64,000 nucleotides of DNA from Sedimentibacter sp. zth1 (GTDB taxonomy: Bacteria > Bacillota > Clostridia > Tissierellales > Sedimentibacteraceae), in NCBI RefSeq assembly GCF_017352195.1, contig NZ_CP071445.1, positions 1,984,001-2,048,000 of the forward strand, given 5' to 3'. This document shows positions 39,001 to 48,139 of this stretch, in pieces (position 1 is the stretch's first letter; each line of letters begins with the position of its first letter). Below the pieces are notes generated by a model. The model worked only from the letters and a program-made list of their open reading frames with translations, was not told where the DNA came from and did not search any database. Made by a program: the position numbers and the translations under genes.

Positions 39001-39815
39001 GCAATTTAAATATTACAAAACCTAGAGTATTTATACCTGTCTTTCCGGGAACAAACTGTGAATATGATACTAAAAAAGCATTTGAAAGAGCTGGAGCTAT
39101 TGCAAATACATTTGTATTTAACAATTTAACTCCTAATGATGTTGAGTATTCTATAAAAGAAATGGCAAAATTAATAAATGAATCACAAATAGTTGCTTTC
39201 CCAGGTGGATTTAGCGCTGGTGATGAACCTGATGGTTCTGGTAAATTTATAGCTACAACATTTAGAAATCCATACCTTAGTGATGCCATAATGAATTTGC
39301 TTAAAAATAGAGATGGATTAATGATTGGTATTTGTAATGGTTTTCAAGCATTAATTAAGCTTGGCTTAGTGCCATATGGAGAAATAAAAGAAACTGAAGA
39401 AAATGATCCTACTCTTACTTATAATACAATTGGAAGACACGTTTCAACTTTTGCAATGACTAAAGTTGTTTCAAATTTATCTCCTTGGTTCAACGGCTGT
39501 AGTGTTTCAGATGTACACAACCTACCGCTATCACATGGAGAAGGTCGATTTGTAGCTAACAAAGAGTGGATTGAAAAGCTTAAAGCAAATGGTCAAATTG
39601 CTACACAATATGTTGATAAGGATTACAATCCAACATATGACGGTTTATTTAACCCAAATGGCTCTGTTGAAGCAGTAGAAGGAATTACAAGTCCAGAAGG
39701 CAGAGTTCTTGGAAAAATGGGTCACTCTGAAAGAAGAGATGTAGACACTTATATAAATATACCAGGTAACAAAGACCAAAAACTTTTTGAATCAGGTGTA
39801 AAATATTTTAAATAA
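36054..39815 (+). CDS. purL: Phosphoribosylformylglycinamidine synthase, single-chain (PurL with PurQ domain)
   Basis: This 1253-residue enzyme converts FGAR to FGAM with ATP and glutamine. It is the long, fused form: an N-terminal PurS-like part and linker (1 to about 200, with KVIDTYWSDHCRHTTF near 218-234), two synthetase halves with FKNETHNHPTEIEPFGGAAT near 325, and a class I amidotransferase domain (about 980-1253). That domain shows FPGTNCEYDT, GICNGFQAL with the nucleophile Cys, and a C-terminal GKMGHSERR. Hence no separate purQ or purS is needed. It opens the rightward purine operon, with purE 14 bases downstream. The start follows AGAAAGG. No purine riboswitch was recognised directly upstream. 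Confidence 0.96.
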   Translation: MSLTVKRVFVEKKIGFDVEAKNLLINLTQNLNLNNIENLRILNRYDVADISEYDFNKSIVSVLSEPNQDIVYIQDEICLNKDEKMFAVEFLPGQYDQRADSAAECIKILTSKETIVKCAKVLIFKGNMTQADLDRIKKYYINPVDSREASTIKPNTLNTNYNDAQDVMRVDGFTNFSDLQLDEYIKSQGFAMSLEDIKLCREYFKTDEKRNPSITELKVIDTYWSDHCRHTTFSTKLENIEFENNNITKEIQNTFEIYKSSRKFVYENRDKDICLMDLATIAAKELRKSGLLNDLEVSDEINACSIIVDAKIDGKSEEWLVMFKNETHNHPTEIEPFGGAATCLGGAIRDPLSGRSYVYQAMRITGCADPRQKFEDTLKGKLPQRKISTEAANGYSSYGNQIGLATGKVVEIYDNDYVAKRMEIGAVIAATPRHNVKREEPITGDVIILLGGRTGRDGCGGATGSSKEHTEESILLCGSEVQKGNAPTERKIQRLFRNAEVSKLIKRCNDFGAGGVSVAIGELADGLEINLDKVTKKYNGLDGTELAISESQERMAVVIDKNDADRFINYAHKENLEANIVAVVTEDRRLKMSWRDDIILDISRDFLDTNGAKQKTNVLVKAVDVSNFESNKIKSLKADNLRDAWIENLHDLNVCCQKGLSEKFDSTIGAATIIMPFGGRTQMSPAEGMVAKLPVLSGNTDTCTIMTHGFDPKLSKLSPYHGALYAVLHSVAKIVAIGGDYTKIRLTLQEYFEKLHNDAEKWGKPFAALLGAFKTQHELQIPAIGGKDSMSGTFNDKNVPPTLVSFAVCTSTIDHIVSSEFKKTNSKVILIKIKKDENYIPDFEDVKNKYTKIHELIKDNKVLSSHTVGYGGVAEAISKMSFGNKIGFTTIKNTIFDSNLYFAPKYGDIILEVENINDIDIPFILLGETISQKKISINNSYNIRIDEMLNEWIKPLNKIYPVKIDVEGKIKDYQYTAGNKVKSNLNITKPRVFIPVFPGTNCEYDTKKAFERAGAIANTFVFNNLTPNDVEYSIKEMAKLINESQIVAFPGGFSAGDEPDGSGKFIATTFRNPYLSDAIMNLLKNRDGLMIGICNGFQALIKLGLVPYGEIKETEENDPTLTYNTIGRHVSTFAMTKVVSNLSPWFNGCSVSDVHNLPLSHGEGRFVANKEWIEKLKANGQIATQYVDKDYNPTYDGLFNPNGSVEAVEGITSPEGRVLGKMGHSERRDVDTYINIPGNKDQKLFESGVKYFK

Positions 39816-39829
39816 TGGAGGTATAATCA

Positions 39830-40318
39830 ATGAAAGTTGCAATTGTTATGGGTAGTGATTCTGATTTTCCTGTTATAGAAAAAGGAATCGAAATACTTAA
39901 AAGATTTAATGTAGACTATGAAGTTAGAGTAATATCTGCTCACAGAACACCAGATATTGCAGTTGATTTTGCAAAAAAGGCAGCGAAAAATGGATTTGAA
40001 GTAATTATTGCAGTAGCAGGAAAAGCAGCACATTTAGGTGGAGTAATTGCAGGATGTAGTTGCTTACCAGTTATAGGAGTTCCTGTTAAAGCCTCGGCAC
40101 TTGAAGGTATGGATGCTCTATTATCAATAGTTCAAATGCCTCCAGGAGTTCCGGTAGCTACTGTAGCTATAAATGCTGGAGACAATGCAGCAATACTTGC
40201 TATCCAAATACTAAGTGTTAAATATGAAGAATTAAGAAAACAATTTTATATATACAAAGAAGAAATGGCACAAAAAGTTATCACCGCAGATAAAAATTTA
40301 CAAGAGAAATTAAAATAA
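39830..40318 (+). CDS. purE: N5-carboxyaminoimidazole ribonucleotide mutase
   Basis: The 162-residue class I PurE shows [17 protein letters not shown] at about 7-23 and the active-site SAHRTPD at about 41-47, plus [14 protein letters not shown]. Class I PurE rearranges N5-CAIR to CAIR and normally needs PurK. No purK lies in this window, so it is either elsewhere or CAIR is formed in another way. RBS GGAGG precedes the ATG. Confidence 0.95.
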   Translation: MKVAIVMGSDSDFPVIEKGIEILKRFNVDYEVRVISAHRTPDIAVDFAKKAAKNGFEVIIAVAGKAAHLGGVIAGCSCLPVIGVPVKASALEGMDALLSIVQMPPGVPVATVAINAGDNAAILAIQILSVKYEELRKQFYIYKEEMAQKVITADKNLQEKLK

Positions 40319-40337
40319 TTTATTGGAGGACTTTAAA

Positions 40338-41042
40338 ATGCAAAAATTAGAACAATTATATGAAGGAAAAGCAAAAAAGGTATTTAAAACAGATAATGAA
40401 AAAGAATACATTGTAGAATATAAGGATGACGCTACTGCATTTAACGGTGTAAAAAAAGGAACTATTGTTGGAAAAGGTGTTGTAAATAACAAAATGACAG
40501 CAGCAATTTTTACTATGTTAGAAAAACAAGGTATACCAACACATCAAGTTAAGTTATTAAATGATAGAGAATGTTTAGTTAAGGCAGTTAAAATACTTCC
40601 TCTTGAAGTTATTGTAAGAAATATAGCTGCTGGTTCTTTAGCAACAAGACTTGGTCTTGAAGAAGGTGTTGTTTTAAAATCTACAGTATTAGAATTTTCA
40701 TATAAAAACGATGATTTAGGCGATCCAATGGTAAATGATTATCATATAGCAGCAATGGAACTAGCTACACCTGAGCAATTAGATACTGTTAAAGAATATG
40801 CCTTAAAAATAAACACTATACTTCAAAAATTCTTTATTGAAAGAAATATTAAGCTTGTAGATTTCAAACTAGAGTTTGGTTTATATGATGGCAAAGTAAT
40901 TTTAGCAGATGAAATTTCACCAGATACTTGTAGATTATGGGATAAAGATACTGACAAAAAATTAGATAAAGACAGATTTAGAAGAGATTTAGGTGGTGTA
41001 GAAGAAGTTTATAAAGAAGTATTAGAAAGAATAAATAAATAA
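40338..41042 (+). CDS. purC: SAICAR synthetase
   Basis: This ATP-dependent ligase adds aspartate to CAIR. The 234-residue protein begins [16 protein letters not shown], and contains [14 protein letters not shown] and the LVDFKLEFG and [12 protein letters not shown] signatures. The ATG at 40338 follows GGAGG at 40325-40329; a longer frame from a TTG at 40323 overlaps that site. It lies 19 bases after purE. Confidence 0.95.
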   Translation: MQKLEQLYEGKAKKVFKTDNEKEYIVEYKDDATAFNGVKKGTIVGKGVVNNKMTAAIFTMLEKQGIPTHQVKLLNDRECLVKAVKILPLEVIVRNIAAGSLATRLGLEEGVVLKSTVLEFSYKNDDLGDPMVNDYHIAAMELATPEQLDTVKEYALKINTILQKFFIERNIKLVDFKLEFGLYDGKVILADEISPDTCRLWDKDTDKKLDKDRFRRDLGGVEEVYKEVLERINK

Positions 41043-41057
41043 ATAGTGAGGGCTTAA

Positions 41058-42449
41058 ATGTACGAATTATTAATGGACGACAAAATGCATGAAGAATGTG
41101 GTGTTATTGGTGTTTATACAAGCAAACCTGAGCTAACAACACAATTGGTTTATTATGGATTATTTGCTTTACAACATAGAGGTCAAGAAAGTGCTGGTAT
41201 CGCAATTAGTACAGAGGAAAACCATATTGAACAGCATAAGGGAATGGGACTTGTATCTGAAATTTTTACCAATGATGTAGTTCACAGATTAAGTGGCAAT
41301 GTAGCAATAGGCCATGTTAGATATTCAACAACTGGAACAAGCAAAATTGAAAATGCTCAACCACTTGTTGTAAATTATAAAAAAGGCTCATTTGCTCTTG
41401 CACACAATGGTAATTTAGTTAATGCAGATTCTTTAAAAGAAATACTGGAAGATGAAGGTGTTATATTCCAAACTACTACAGATACTGAAGTAGTAGCCAA
41501 TATGATGGCTAGAAACTATAAAGGAAACATTGTTAAATCAATAAAAAATGTAATGGAAATTATTAAAGGCGCTTTTGCATTTACAATAATGGATGATAAA
41601 TCTCTTATAGGTGTTAGAGACCATTTTGGTCTTAGACCTCTTTGTATAGGAAAAAGAGATGATGGCTATTTATTAGCATCTGAGAGTTGTGCAATTAGTG
41701 CAATGGGTGGCGAGTTTATCAGAGATGTAGAGCCTGGTGAAATTGTCGTTATAAATGAAAATGGTATTGAAAGCATAAAAAGCACTAAGTATGCTCAAAA
41801 AAAATCATGTATTTTTGAGTTTGTATACTTTGCAAGACCTGATAGTACAATTGATGGAATTAATGTATATCAAGCTCGTTTTAATGCTGGTAAACAACTT
41901 GCAAAAGAAGCCCCAGTAAAAGCAGATTTGGTTTTCTCTGTTCCTGATTCTGGTACTCCAGCAGCAATTGGATATGCTCAAGAATTAGGTATTCCATATG
42001 GTCTTGGACTTATAAAAAACAGATATGCTAAAAGAACCTTTATAGAGCCAAATCAGGAATTAAGAGAAGAAGGGGTTAAACTTAAACTCAGCGTGCTTAA
42101 AGAGTTAGTTAAAGATAAAGTTGTTGTAATAATTGATGATAGTATAGTTAGAGGTACTACAAGCAAGCAATTAGCTAAAATGGTCAGAGATGCGGGTGCC
42201 AAAGAAGTACATATGAGAATTGCATCTCCGCCTGTAACTCATTCATGCTTCTTTGGTATTAATACTCCTTTTAGAAATTATCTAATTGGAGCTACAAAAT
42301 CATTAGAAGAAATGACTGAATTTATTCAAGCAGATAGTTTACAATTTTTAAGTATTGATGGATTAATCAAAGCAACTGGCAAGGAAAATGGTTTTTGCCT
42401 TGCATGCCTTAATGGTGATTATCCTATGGAAGTACCAAATTTCAAATAG
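41058..42449 (+). CDS. purF: Amidophosphoribosyltransferase
   Basis: PurF makes 5-phosphoribosylamine from PRPP and glutamine, the first step of the pathway and its main feedback point. The 463-residue protein has a 13-residue propeptide before the nucleophile Cys14 (EECGVIGVY), which must be removed for activity. The PRPP loop is [13 protein letters not shown] near residue 355. Cysteines at SCIFEF, SCFFG and CLACLNGD mark the 4Fe-4S cluster of the Bacillus-type enzyme, which makes it oxygen-labile. Confidence 0.95.
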   Translation: MYELLMDDKMHEECGVIGVYTSKPELTTQLVYYGLFALQHRGQESAGIAISTEENHIEQHKGMGLVSEIFTNDVVHRLSGNVAIGHVRYSTTGTSKIENAQPLVVNYKKGSFALAHNGNLVNADSLKEILEDEGVIFQTTTDTEVVANMMARNYKGNIVKSIKNVMEIIKGAFAFTIMDDKSLIGVRDHFGLRPLCIGKRDDGYLLASESCAISAMGGEFIRDVEPGEIVVINENGIESIKSTKYAQKKSCIFEFVYFARPDSTIDGINVYQARFNAGKQLAKEAPVKADLVFSVPDSGTPAAIGYAQELGIPYGLGLIKNRYAKRTFIEPNQELREEGVKLKLSVLKELVKDKVVVIIDDSIVRGTTSKQLAKMVRDAGAKEVHMRIASPPVTHSCFFGINTPFRNYLIGATKSLEEMTEFIQADSLQFLSIDGLIKATGKENGFCLACLNGDYPMEVPNFK

Positions 42450-42463
42450 CAGAGGTGCAAATA

Positions 42464-43504
42464 ATGAACAATAAATTAACATATAAAGAAGCAGGTGTAG
42501 ATGTACATAAAGGTTATAAAACAGTAAAACTTATAAAAGAAAGCGTTAAAAAAACTTTTACTAAAGGTGTATTATCAGATATAGGCGGATTTGGTGGAAT
42601 GTTTGCAATTGATAAGGATTCATATGAAGAACCAATTCTTGTTTCAGGTACTGACGGAGTTGGAACAAAACTTATGATTGCATTTATGACTGATAAACAT
42701 GATACTATTGGTGAAGATGCAGTAGCAATGTGTGTAAATGATGTTATATGCCAAGGTGCTAAGCCTTTATTCTTCTTAGACTATATAGCTACTGGTAAAT
42801 TGGACCCTTCAAAAGCAGCAACAATTGTAAAAGGCATCTCAAATGGATGTATAAAATCCGGTTGTGCATTAATTGGTGGAGAAACTGCCGAAATGCCTGG
42901 ACTTTATAGTGATGGTGAATATGATGTTGCTGGATTTTGTGTTGGTATAGTTGATAAGAAAAAAATTATAAACGGAAGCACTATAAAAGAAGGAGATATA
43001 TTAATTGGTATCCCTTCAAGTGGTATTCATAGCAATGGTTATTCACTTGTTAGAAAAATATTCTTTGACCATAAGCATTATAATGTCAATGATTATGTTG
43101 AAGAACTTGGTTCAACTTTAGGTGAAGCACTTATAACACCTACAAGACTTTATCCTGAATTAATTATGGATCTTATAAGCAAATTTAAAATAAAAGGAAT
43201 GAGCAATGTAACAGGTGGTGGATTCTATGAAAATATTCCAAGAATGTTTCCAGAAGGATTAACTGCTGATATAGAAACTAAAAATATCAATGTACTTCCA
43301 ATATTTAAATTAATGCAAAAAGAAGGTAACATTGATATTGATGAAATGTATGGAACATTTAACATGGGAATTGGAATGGTTTTAGCAGTAGACAAAAATG
43401 ATGCTGATAAAGTTGTAGAGTACCTTAAATCAAAGAATGAAAACCCTGTTAAAATTGGTGTCATGGTAAAAAGAGAAGGCGGTTTAGACATATGCCACAA
43501 TTAA
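42464..43504 (+). CDS. purM: Phosphoribosylformylglycinamidine cyclo-ligase
   Basis: AIR synthetase, 346 residues, with the family segments [24 protein letters not shown] (about 62-72), [12 protein letters not shown] and [13 protein letters not shown]. It closes FGAM to AIR using ATP. Start ATG 42464 is preceded by AGAGGTG; a GTG at 42455 in the same frame overlaps that site. Its end overlaps purN by 13 bases, so the two are translationally coupled. Confidence 0.95.
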   Translation: MNNKLTYKEAGVDVHKGYKTVKLIKESVKKTFTKGVLSDIGGFGGMFAIDKDSYEEPILVSGTDGVGTKLMIAFMTDKHDTIGEDAVAMCVNDVICQGAKPLFFLDYIATGKLDPSKAATIVKGISNGCIKSGCALIGGETAEMPGLYSDGEYDVAGFCVGIVDKKKIINGSTIKEGDILIGIPSSGIHSNGYSLVRKIFFDHKHYNVNDYVEELGSTLGEALITPTRLYPELIMDLISKFKIKGMSNVTGGGFYENIPRMFPEGLTADIETKNINVLPIFKLMQKEGNIDIDEMYGTFNMGIGMVLAVDKNDADKVVEYLKSKNENPVKIGVMVKREGGLDICHN

Positions 43505-44118
43505 AAATTGGTGTATTGATTTCTGGTGGAGGCACCAACCTTCAATCCATTATTGATAATATTAATAATGGATTTATAGATGCTAAAATTGATGTTGTAA
43601 TTTCTAACAAGAAATCTGCTTATGGCTTAGAACGTGCTAAGTCAAATGGTATAGACGCTATATATGTAAATCCTAATAATTACAAAGGCTCTGAAGAATA
43701 TAATCAAATAATCATAAGTGAGCTTCAAGATAGAAATATTGATTTAATAGTATTAGCTGGATATTTAAAAATATTAAGTATGGATTTTGTTAGAACATTT
43801 GAAAATAAAATTATAAACATACATCCTTCACTTATTCCATCTTTTTGTGGTAGAGGCTACTATGGAATAAAAGTACATGAAGAGGTTATAAAATATGGTG
43901 TAAAGGTTACTGGTGCTACTGTTCACTTTGTAGATGATGGAGCAGATACGGGCCCAATAATCTTACAAGATATTGTATTTGTAGATAACAACGATACTCC
44001 TCTTTCTTTACAGCTGAAGGTACTTAATATTGAGCATAAAATATTACCACTTGCAATAAAGCTGTTTTGCGAAAACAAACTTGTACTAGAAGATAGACGA
44101 GTAATTATAAAAAATTAA
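43492..44118 (+). CDS. purN: Phosphoribosylglycinamide formyltransferase
   Basis: Folate-dependent GAR transformylase of 208 residues. [16 protein letters not shown] near the start is the phosphate loop. The formyl-transfer triad lies in [11 protein letters not shown] (His) and [13 protein letters not shown] (Asp), with the Asn before the IHPS box. It overlaps purM. The operon has no purH after it, unlike most Firmicutes. Confidence 0.94.
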   Translation: MPQLKIGVLISGGGTNLQSIIDNINNGFIDAKIDVVISNKKSAYGLERAKSNGIDAIYVNPNNYKGSEEYNQIIISELQDRNIDLIVLAGYLKILSMDFVRTFENKIINIHPSLIPSFCGRGYYGIKVHEEVIKYGVKVTGATVHFVDDGADTGPIILQDIVFVDNNDTPLSLQLKVLNIEHKILPLAIKLFCENKLVLEDRRVIIKN

Positions 44119-44183
44119 TTAATTCTGCCAAATTATATGAATTTTTATTGATAGCAAGTGTCATTTTGGCATAAACCCATATA

Positions 44184-44209
44184 AGGTGCAGTAATAATTT
44201 ACTGCACCT
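44184..44209 (+). promoter_or_regulatory. Stem-loop between purN and purD
   Basis: AGGTGCAGTAA pairs with its complement ending at 44209 around a short loop. A second, longer-range pair (TGCCAAA near 44126 and TTTGGCA near 44166) encloses the region before it. There is no clear T-run, so this is more an mRNA processing or attenuation element than a terminator. Confidence 0.4.
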
Positions 44210-44236
44210 ATTAACATTAATATTAAGGAGATTATT

Positions 44237-45493
44237 ATGAGAGTTTTAGTAGTTGGAAGCGGTGCTAGAGAACATGCTATATGTGTAAAAATATCTAAAA
44301 GTTCCTTACTTACAAAATTATACTGTGCGCCTGGTAATGCAGGAATTAGTAAATTAGCTGAATGTGTAAGTATTAAGGCTGAAGATATAGAAAAAATAAC
44401 TGAGTTTAGTGTACAAAATAAAATCGAGTTTGTTATTGTTGGCCCTGAAGTACCGTTAGTAGCAGGTTTAGTAGATATTCTTGAAGATAAGGGAATAAAA
44501 TGCTTTGGACCTAGAAAAAACGGAGCAAAATTTGAAGGTAGTAAATCATATTCAAAAGCGTTTATGGAAAAATATAATGTACCAACAGCTAAATACAAAC
44601 TATTTAACAATTATGAAACTGCATTAAAGGAAATTACAAACTTCAACCTACCTGTTGTTCTAAAAGCTGATGGTTTGGCTGCAGGTAAAGGTGTTTTGAT
44701 TTGCAACACACTTGATGAAGCAATTGAAGGTATAAATTCTATACTAAAAGATAAACAATTTGGAGATGCTGGGAATACATTATTAGTAGAAGAATTCTTG
44801 ACTGGTACAGAAACTTCTTTATTGTGCTTTGTAAATGGGAAAGATATAATACCTATGGAAAGTGCAAGAGATTACAAACGTGCATATGACAACGACTTAG
44901 GATTAAATACTGGTGGTATGGGATGCTTCTCCCCTAACCCAATTTACACTGATAAACTTAAAAAATATATAAAAGATAATATATTAGATAACACAATTAG
45001 AGGATTTATAAAAGATAACATTGATTTTAGAGGAGTTTTGTTCATAGGATTGATGATTACTGGAAATACTGCTAAAGTATTAGAATATAATACTCGTTTT
45101 GGGGATCCTGAAACTGAGGTTATTCTACCACGTTTGAAATCTGATTTACTAGAAATTATGATTAAAACAAGAAACGGAACTCTAAAACAAAGCGACCTAG
45201 TATGGTCAAATAAAAAATGTGTAACTGTTATTCTTGCAAGCGGTGGATATCCACAAAACTATGAAAAGGGAAAAATAATAACTGGGATTGATACTGTAGA
45301 TAATGATATAACTGTTTTTCATGCTGGTACCGCTATACAAAATAATGATATTTTAACTAATGGTGGAAGAATTTTAGCTGTTACATGTTTATCGGATTCT
45401 TTAGAAGAAGCAAGAAACCATATCTACAAAAACATTAAAAACATCAATTTTGACAAAATGGAATATAGAACAGATATAGCTTTGACTAAATAA
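44237..45493 (+). CDS. purD: Phosphoribosylamine-glycine ligase
   Basis: GAR synthetase of 418 residues. It begins MRVLVVGSGAREHAI, with the ATP-grasp region VLKADGLAAGKGVLIC near residue 140, GTETSLLCFV and the metal-binding EYNTRFGDPETE near 285. It joins glycine to phosphoribosylamine. It follows purN after a 118-base gap with stem-loops, where purH is often found in relatives. It is the last purine gene here. Confidence 0.95.
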   Translation: MRVLVVGSGAREHAICVKISKSSLLTKLYCAPGNAGISKLAECVSIKAEDIEKITEFSVQNKIEFVIVGPEVPLVAGLVDILEDKGIKCFGPRKNGAKFEGSKSYSKAFMEKYNVPTAKYKLFNNYETALKEITNFNLPVVLKADGLAAGKGVLICNTLDEAIEGINSILKDKQFGDAGNTLLVEEFLTGTETSLLCFVNGKDIIPMESARDYKRAYDNDLGLNTGGMGCFSPNPIYTDKLKKYIKDNILDNTIRGFIKDNIDFRGVLFIGLMITGNTAKVLEYNTRFGDPETEVILPRLKSDLLEIMIKTRNGTLKQSDLVWSNKKCVTVILASGGYPQNYEKGKIITGIDTVDNDITVFHAGTAIQNNDILTNGGRILAVTCLSDSLEEARNHIYKNIKNINFDKMEYRTDIALTK

Positions 45494-45563
45494 CAAAATA
45501 TAAAACTTGTATTTTGAAAATTTTCTGATAAAATAGTACTGTTAATAAATAATGGAGGTAATT

Positions 45564-46067
45564 ATGAGTTTATATACAGAATGGAATAATGATTTAGAAG
45601 GAATTCAAACTCAAGAAGACTATAAAGAATTTTGGGATAAATATATGGTAAAGGAAACTGAAATATATAAGCAAATTCTTAATAGTAAAACACAGATATT
45701 AAACGGAAGTGTTAAGGAATTAGCTGAAAAATACAATTCTACTTCAAAACAATTTGTAGGCTTTTTAGATGGAGCTAACACTAGCTTTAAAGAAAAAGTT
45801 GAAGTTGAAAACATAACTGAAGATACAGTTATAAATGCTGAATTTGATTTTGAAAAGTTACTTTGGAATATGCACGAAGCAAAAGCTGAATGGCTATTTG
45901 GATTAAAAGAATGGGATAATATCATCGATGAAGAACAAAGAAAAAAAATAAGGAAAGAATTCAACCGTTCAAAACAAGCTGTTAAAGAAGTGAAAGTTGG
46001 AAGAAACGATCCTTGCCCATGTGGTTCAGGTAAAAAATACAAAAAATGCTGTGGAAAAAATATTTAA
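45564..46067 (+). CDS. SEC-C motif protein
   Basis: A 167-residue soluble protein with a helical, acidic body and a C-terminal SEC-C zinc motif, [19 protein letters not shown]. This motif is also the zinc tail of SecA, where it contacts SecB and ribosomes. Stand-alone SEC-C proteins are of unknown function. Start ATG 45564 follows GGAGG (45554-45558); an earlier ATG at 45552 would contain that site. A terminator follows directly. Confidence 0.8.
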   Translation: MSLYTEWNNDLEGIQTQEDYKEFWDKYMVKETEIYKQILNSKTQILNGSVKELAEKYNSTSKQFVGFLDGANTSFKEKVEVENITEDTVINAEFDFEKLLWNMHEAKAEWLFGLKEWDNIIDEEQRKKIRKEFNRSKQAVKEVKVGRNDPCPCGSGKKYKKCCGKNI

Positions 46068-46092
46068 TAGTGCTTTAAGCACTATTTTTTTA
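46066..46092 (+). terminator. Terminator of the SEC-C protein gene
   Basis: AATAGTGC pairs with GCACTATT around a 5-base loop, followed by a T-run. It overlaps the stop codon. Confidence 0.85.
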
Positions 46093-46105
46093 TAGAATTA
46101 TATCT

Positions 46106-46133
46106 TATTGTATATATAATAAGATATATAATA
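46106..46133 (+). promoter_or_regulatory. Inverted repeat upstream of the acyltransferase gene
   Basis: ATATCTTATT and AATAAGATAT, 10-bp arms, are separated by 8 bases, about 25 bases before the acyltransferase start. It has operator-like symmetry and overlaps the likely promoter. The binding protein is unknown. Confidence 0.4.
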
Positions 46134-46156
46134 GTATATACCCCGAGGAAAATAGT

Positions 46157-47251
46157 ATGAATAATAATTGTGGAATAGAAATAGTTAAACAAAAATCCAA
46201 CATATTATATCTAGATATGTTAAGGATATTTACAATATTTACAGTAATAATATTACATCTATCAGCACAAAATTGGCTGGGTGTATCAACAAAAAGCTTT
46301 TCATTTCAAGTATTTAATATTTATAATACTTTTGTACATTGCAATGTTCCCGTTTTTATAATGTTGAGTGGTGCTCTATTATTAGACCATTCTTATAATA
46401 TAAATATAAAAAAACTATATACTAAAAATATATTAAGACTTCTAATAGCATATATATTTTGGTCATTTTTATATGCAATTATAACATATATTTATAATGG
46501 TCAATTCAATGGAGCATATGGCTTGCTGATTTCTATAATTAAAGGTACATTGAACAGTCACTATCATTTATGGTTTTTGCCGTTGATAATAGGTATATAT
46601 ATGCTACTACCCATTATAAAACCTTTAACTGAAAGCACACATTCAAAAAAGCTATGCTTGTATTTCTTAATTTTATTCTTTTTATTAGGAATATTAAGAC
46701 CAAGTATATTTGTTTTTAGTTTTCCGTATAAAAAACAAATATCTACAATAATTAATAAGTTTTATTTTTCACCCGTAGTTAGCTGGCTTGGGTATTTAAT
46801 ACTTGGTCACTATATAAAAGCCTATGATTTAAAAAGAAAGCATAGAATATTAATATACGTTTTAGGGATTATTACATATTTATTTGCTCTAATTTATAAT
46901 GCATATATTTCATATACAACCGGTATTCCAAATCAATTTTATTATTTTGCCTTCTCAGTGACTAGCTTTTTTTTGGCATCCACTTGGTTTGTATTTTTCA
47001 AATACCAAATACCCAAATTTAAATTTAGTAAAAAGACTGAAAGTATAATAAATAAAATATCAAAAAATGCATTTGGAGTTTATTTAGTACATGCAGCAAT
47101 AATAAAGTTATTGTATACTTTAGGGCTAAATACACTATCATTTAATCCAATATTATCTATTCCATTGATTGCTCTACTTGTATACTTTATTTCCTATTTA
47201 ATAGTATTAGGTATTAGAAAAATTCCTTTTATAAATAAATATATCATATAA
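46157..47251 (+). CDS. Acyltransferase 3 family membrane protein
   Basis: A 364-residue protein with about ten transmembrane helices. The N-terminal YLDMLRIFTIFTVIILHLSA carries the Arg and His of acyltransferase 3 (OafA/WecH/OatA) proteins. Family members O-acetylate or succinylate sugars of the envelope across the membrane. No extra SGNH domain is present, so it is the short form. It is monocistronic between two hairpins, and the substrate is unknown. Confidence 0.8.
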   Translation: MNNNCGIEIVKQKSNILYLDMLRIFTIFTVIILHLSAQNWLGVSTKSFSFQVFNIYNTFVHCNVPVFIMLSGALLLDHSYNINIKKLYTKNILRLLIAYIFWSFLYAIITYIYNGQFNGAYGLLISIIKGTLNSHYHLWFLPLIIGIYMLLPIIKPLTESTHSKKLCLYFLILFFLLGILRPSIFVFSFPYKKQISTIINKFYFSPVVSWLGYLILGHYIKAYDLKRKHRILIYVLGIITYLFALIYNAYISYTTGIPNQFYYFAFSVTSFFLASTWFVFFKYQIPKFKFSKKTESIINKISKNAFGVYLVHAAIIKLLYTLGLNTLSFNPILSIPLIALLVYFISYLIVLGIRKIPFINKYII

Positions 47252-47253
47252 TA

Positions 47254-47281
47254 AAAACAGTGTATAATACACTGTTTTTAA
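47254..47281 (+). terminator. Terminator of the acyltransferase gene
   Basis: An 11-bp stem (AAAACAGTGTA with TACACTGTTTT, loop TAA) ending in TTTTTA. Confidence 0.85.
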
Positions 47282-47288
47282 CAAATAA

Positions 47289-47347
47289 TTATTGACATAT
47301 GTCATTAAAGATGATACTATAAAAATATAAATGACATATGTCAATAA
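47289..47347 (+). promoter_or_regulatory. Promoter with two palindromic operators for the DUF134 cluster
   Basis: TTGACA (47292-47297), 17 bases, TACTAT (47315-47320) form the promoter. Two exact copies of the palindrome TGACATATGTCA (47293-47304 and 47332-47343) flank the -10 region. Together they form an 18-bp-arm inverted repeat. One covers the -35 and the other lies just after the predicted start, which suits a looping or double-blocking repressor. The DUF134 protein encoded next is the natural candidate. Confidence 0.7.
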
Positions 47348-47362
47348 CAAAGGAGATTTAAA

Positions 47363-47725
47363 ATGGCTAGACCTAGGAAATGGCGAAAAGTCTGTAGTTT
47401 ACCTGAAAACAATTTTTTTGGACCAATGAACTGTGAACAATTTGATGATATGATAATTATGACTGTTGATGAGTATGAAACAATTAGATTAATTGACTAT
47501 CAAGATTTTACACAAGAGGAATGCAGTCAATACATGAAAATTGCCCGTACTACTGTTCAACAAATATATACCAATGCTAGGAAAAAAATAGCTCAAAGTA
47601 TCGTTGATGGTAAGGTATTGAAAATATTTGGCGGTGATTACCAATTATGTGATGGTAACGAGGACTTTTGTGGATGCAGAGGTTGTCATAAACGTCAACG
47701 CTATAAGAATTTAGACACTAAATAA
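47363..47725 (+). CDS. DUF134 helix-turn-helix protein
   Basis: A 120-residue predicted DNA-binding protein. It begins MARPRKWRKVCSLPENNFFG and has a sigma-70 region-4-like helix-turn-helix (about 45-85, LIDYQDFTQEECSQYMKIA followed by RTTVQQIY). A Cys-rich tail (CDGNEDFCGCRGC) probably binds metal or an Fe-S cluster. It leads the cluster that codes for NifX-like proteins and ferredoxin-ATPases. The double operator ahead of it suggests self-control, perhaps responsive to iron-sulfur status. Confidence 0.82.
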   Translation: MARPRKWRKVCSLPENNFFGPMNCEQFDDMIIMTVDEYETIRLIDYQDFTQEECSQYMKIARTTVQQIYTNARKKIAQSIVDGKVLKIFGGDYQLCDGNEDFCGCRGCHKRQRYKNLDTK

Positions 47726-47773
47726 CCACCTTTATTATTAACTACATATGCTATATTCGAGAGGAGATTAATT

Positions 47774-48139
47774 ATGATTATTGCTATTCCAACTGACGAA
47801 AAAAATTTAGATTCTACAGTTTGTATTTCATTTGGACGTACACCTTATTTTGCATTTTATGATACTGAAACAAAAGAGGCAACTTACTTCGATAACAGTG
47901 CCATAAGCGCACAAGGTGGTGCAGGAATTAAAGCATCACAAGTTATTGTAGATAAAAAAAGTGCTGCTGTTTTAACTGTTAGATGTGGAGAAAACGCTGC
48001 TGCTGTGCTAAATGGTGCAAATGTAAAAATTTACAAAACCATCTATCCAACAGTAAAAGAAAACATTAATGCTTTTGAGCACAATGAATTACAAATACTT
48101 TCTAATATACATCCAGGATTTCATAACCATGAAAAATAA
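47774..48139 (+). CDS. NifX/NifB-like (dinitrogenase Fe-Mo cofactor) domain protein
   Basis: A 121-residue single-domain protein of the NifX/VnfX/NifB C-terminal family: MIIAIPTDEKNLDST, FGRTPYFAFYD and a GGAGIKASQVI block. In nitrogen fixers this fold carries metal cofactor precursors. No nitrogenase genes are present here, so it likely handles an Fe-S or metal cluster for another enzyme. It overlaps the following ATPase gene by 11 bases. Confidence 0.85.
   Translation: MIIAIPTDEKNLDSTVCISFGRTPYFAFYDTETKEATYFDNSAISAQGGAGIKASQVIVDKKSAAVLTVRCGENAAAVLNGANVKIYKTIYPTVKENINAFEHNELQILSNIHPGFHNHEK

Noticed and set aside
44161-44610. 149-codon open frame on the minus strand
   Set aside because: It overlaps the conserved start of purD on the other strand and shows no family motif.
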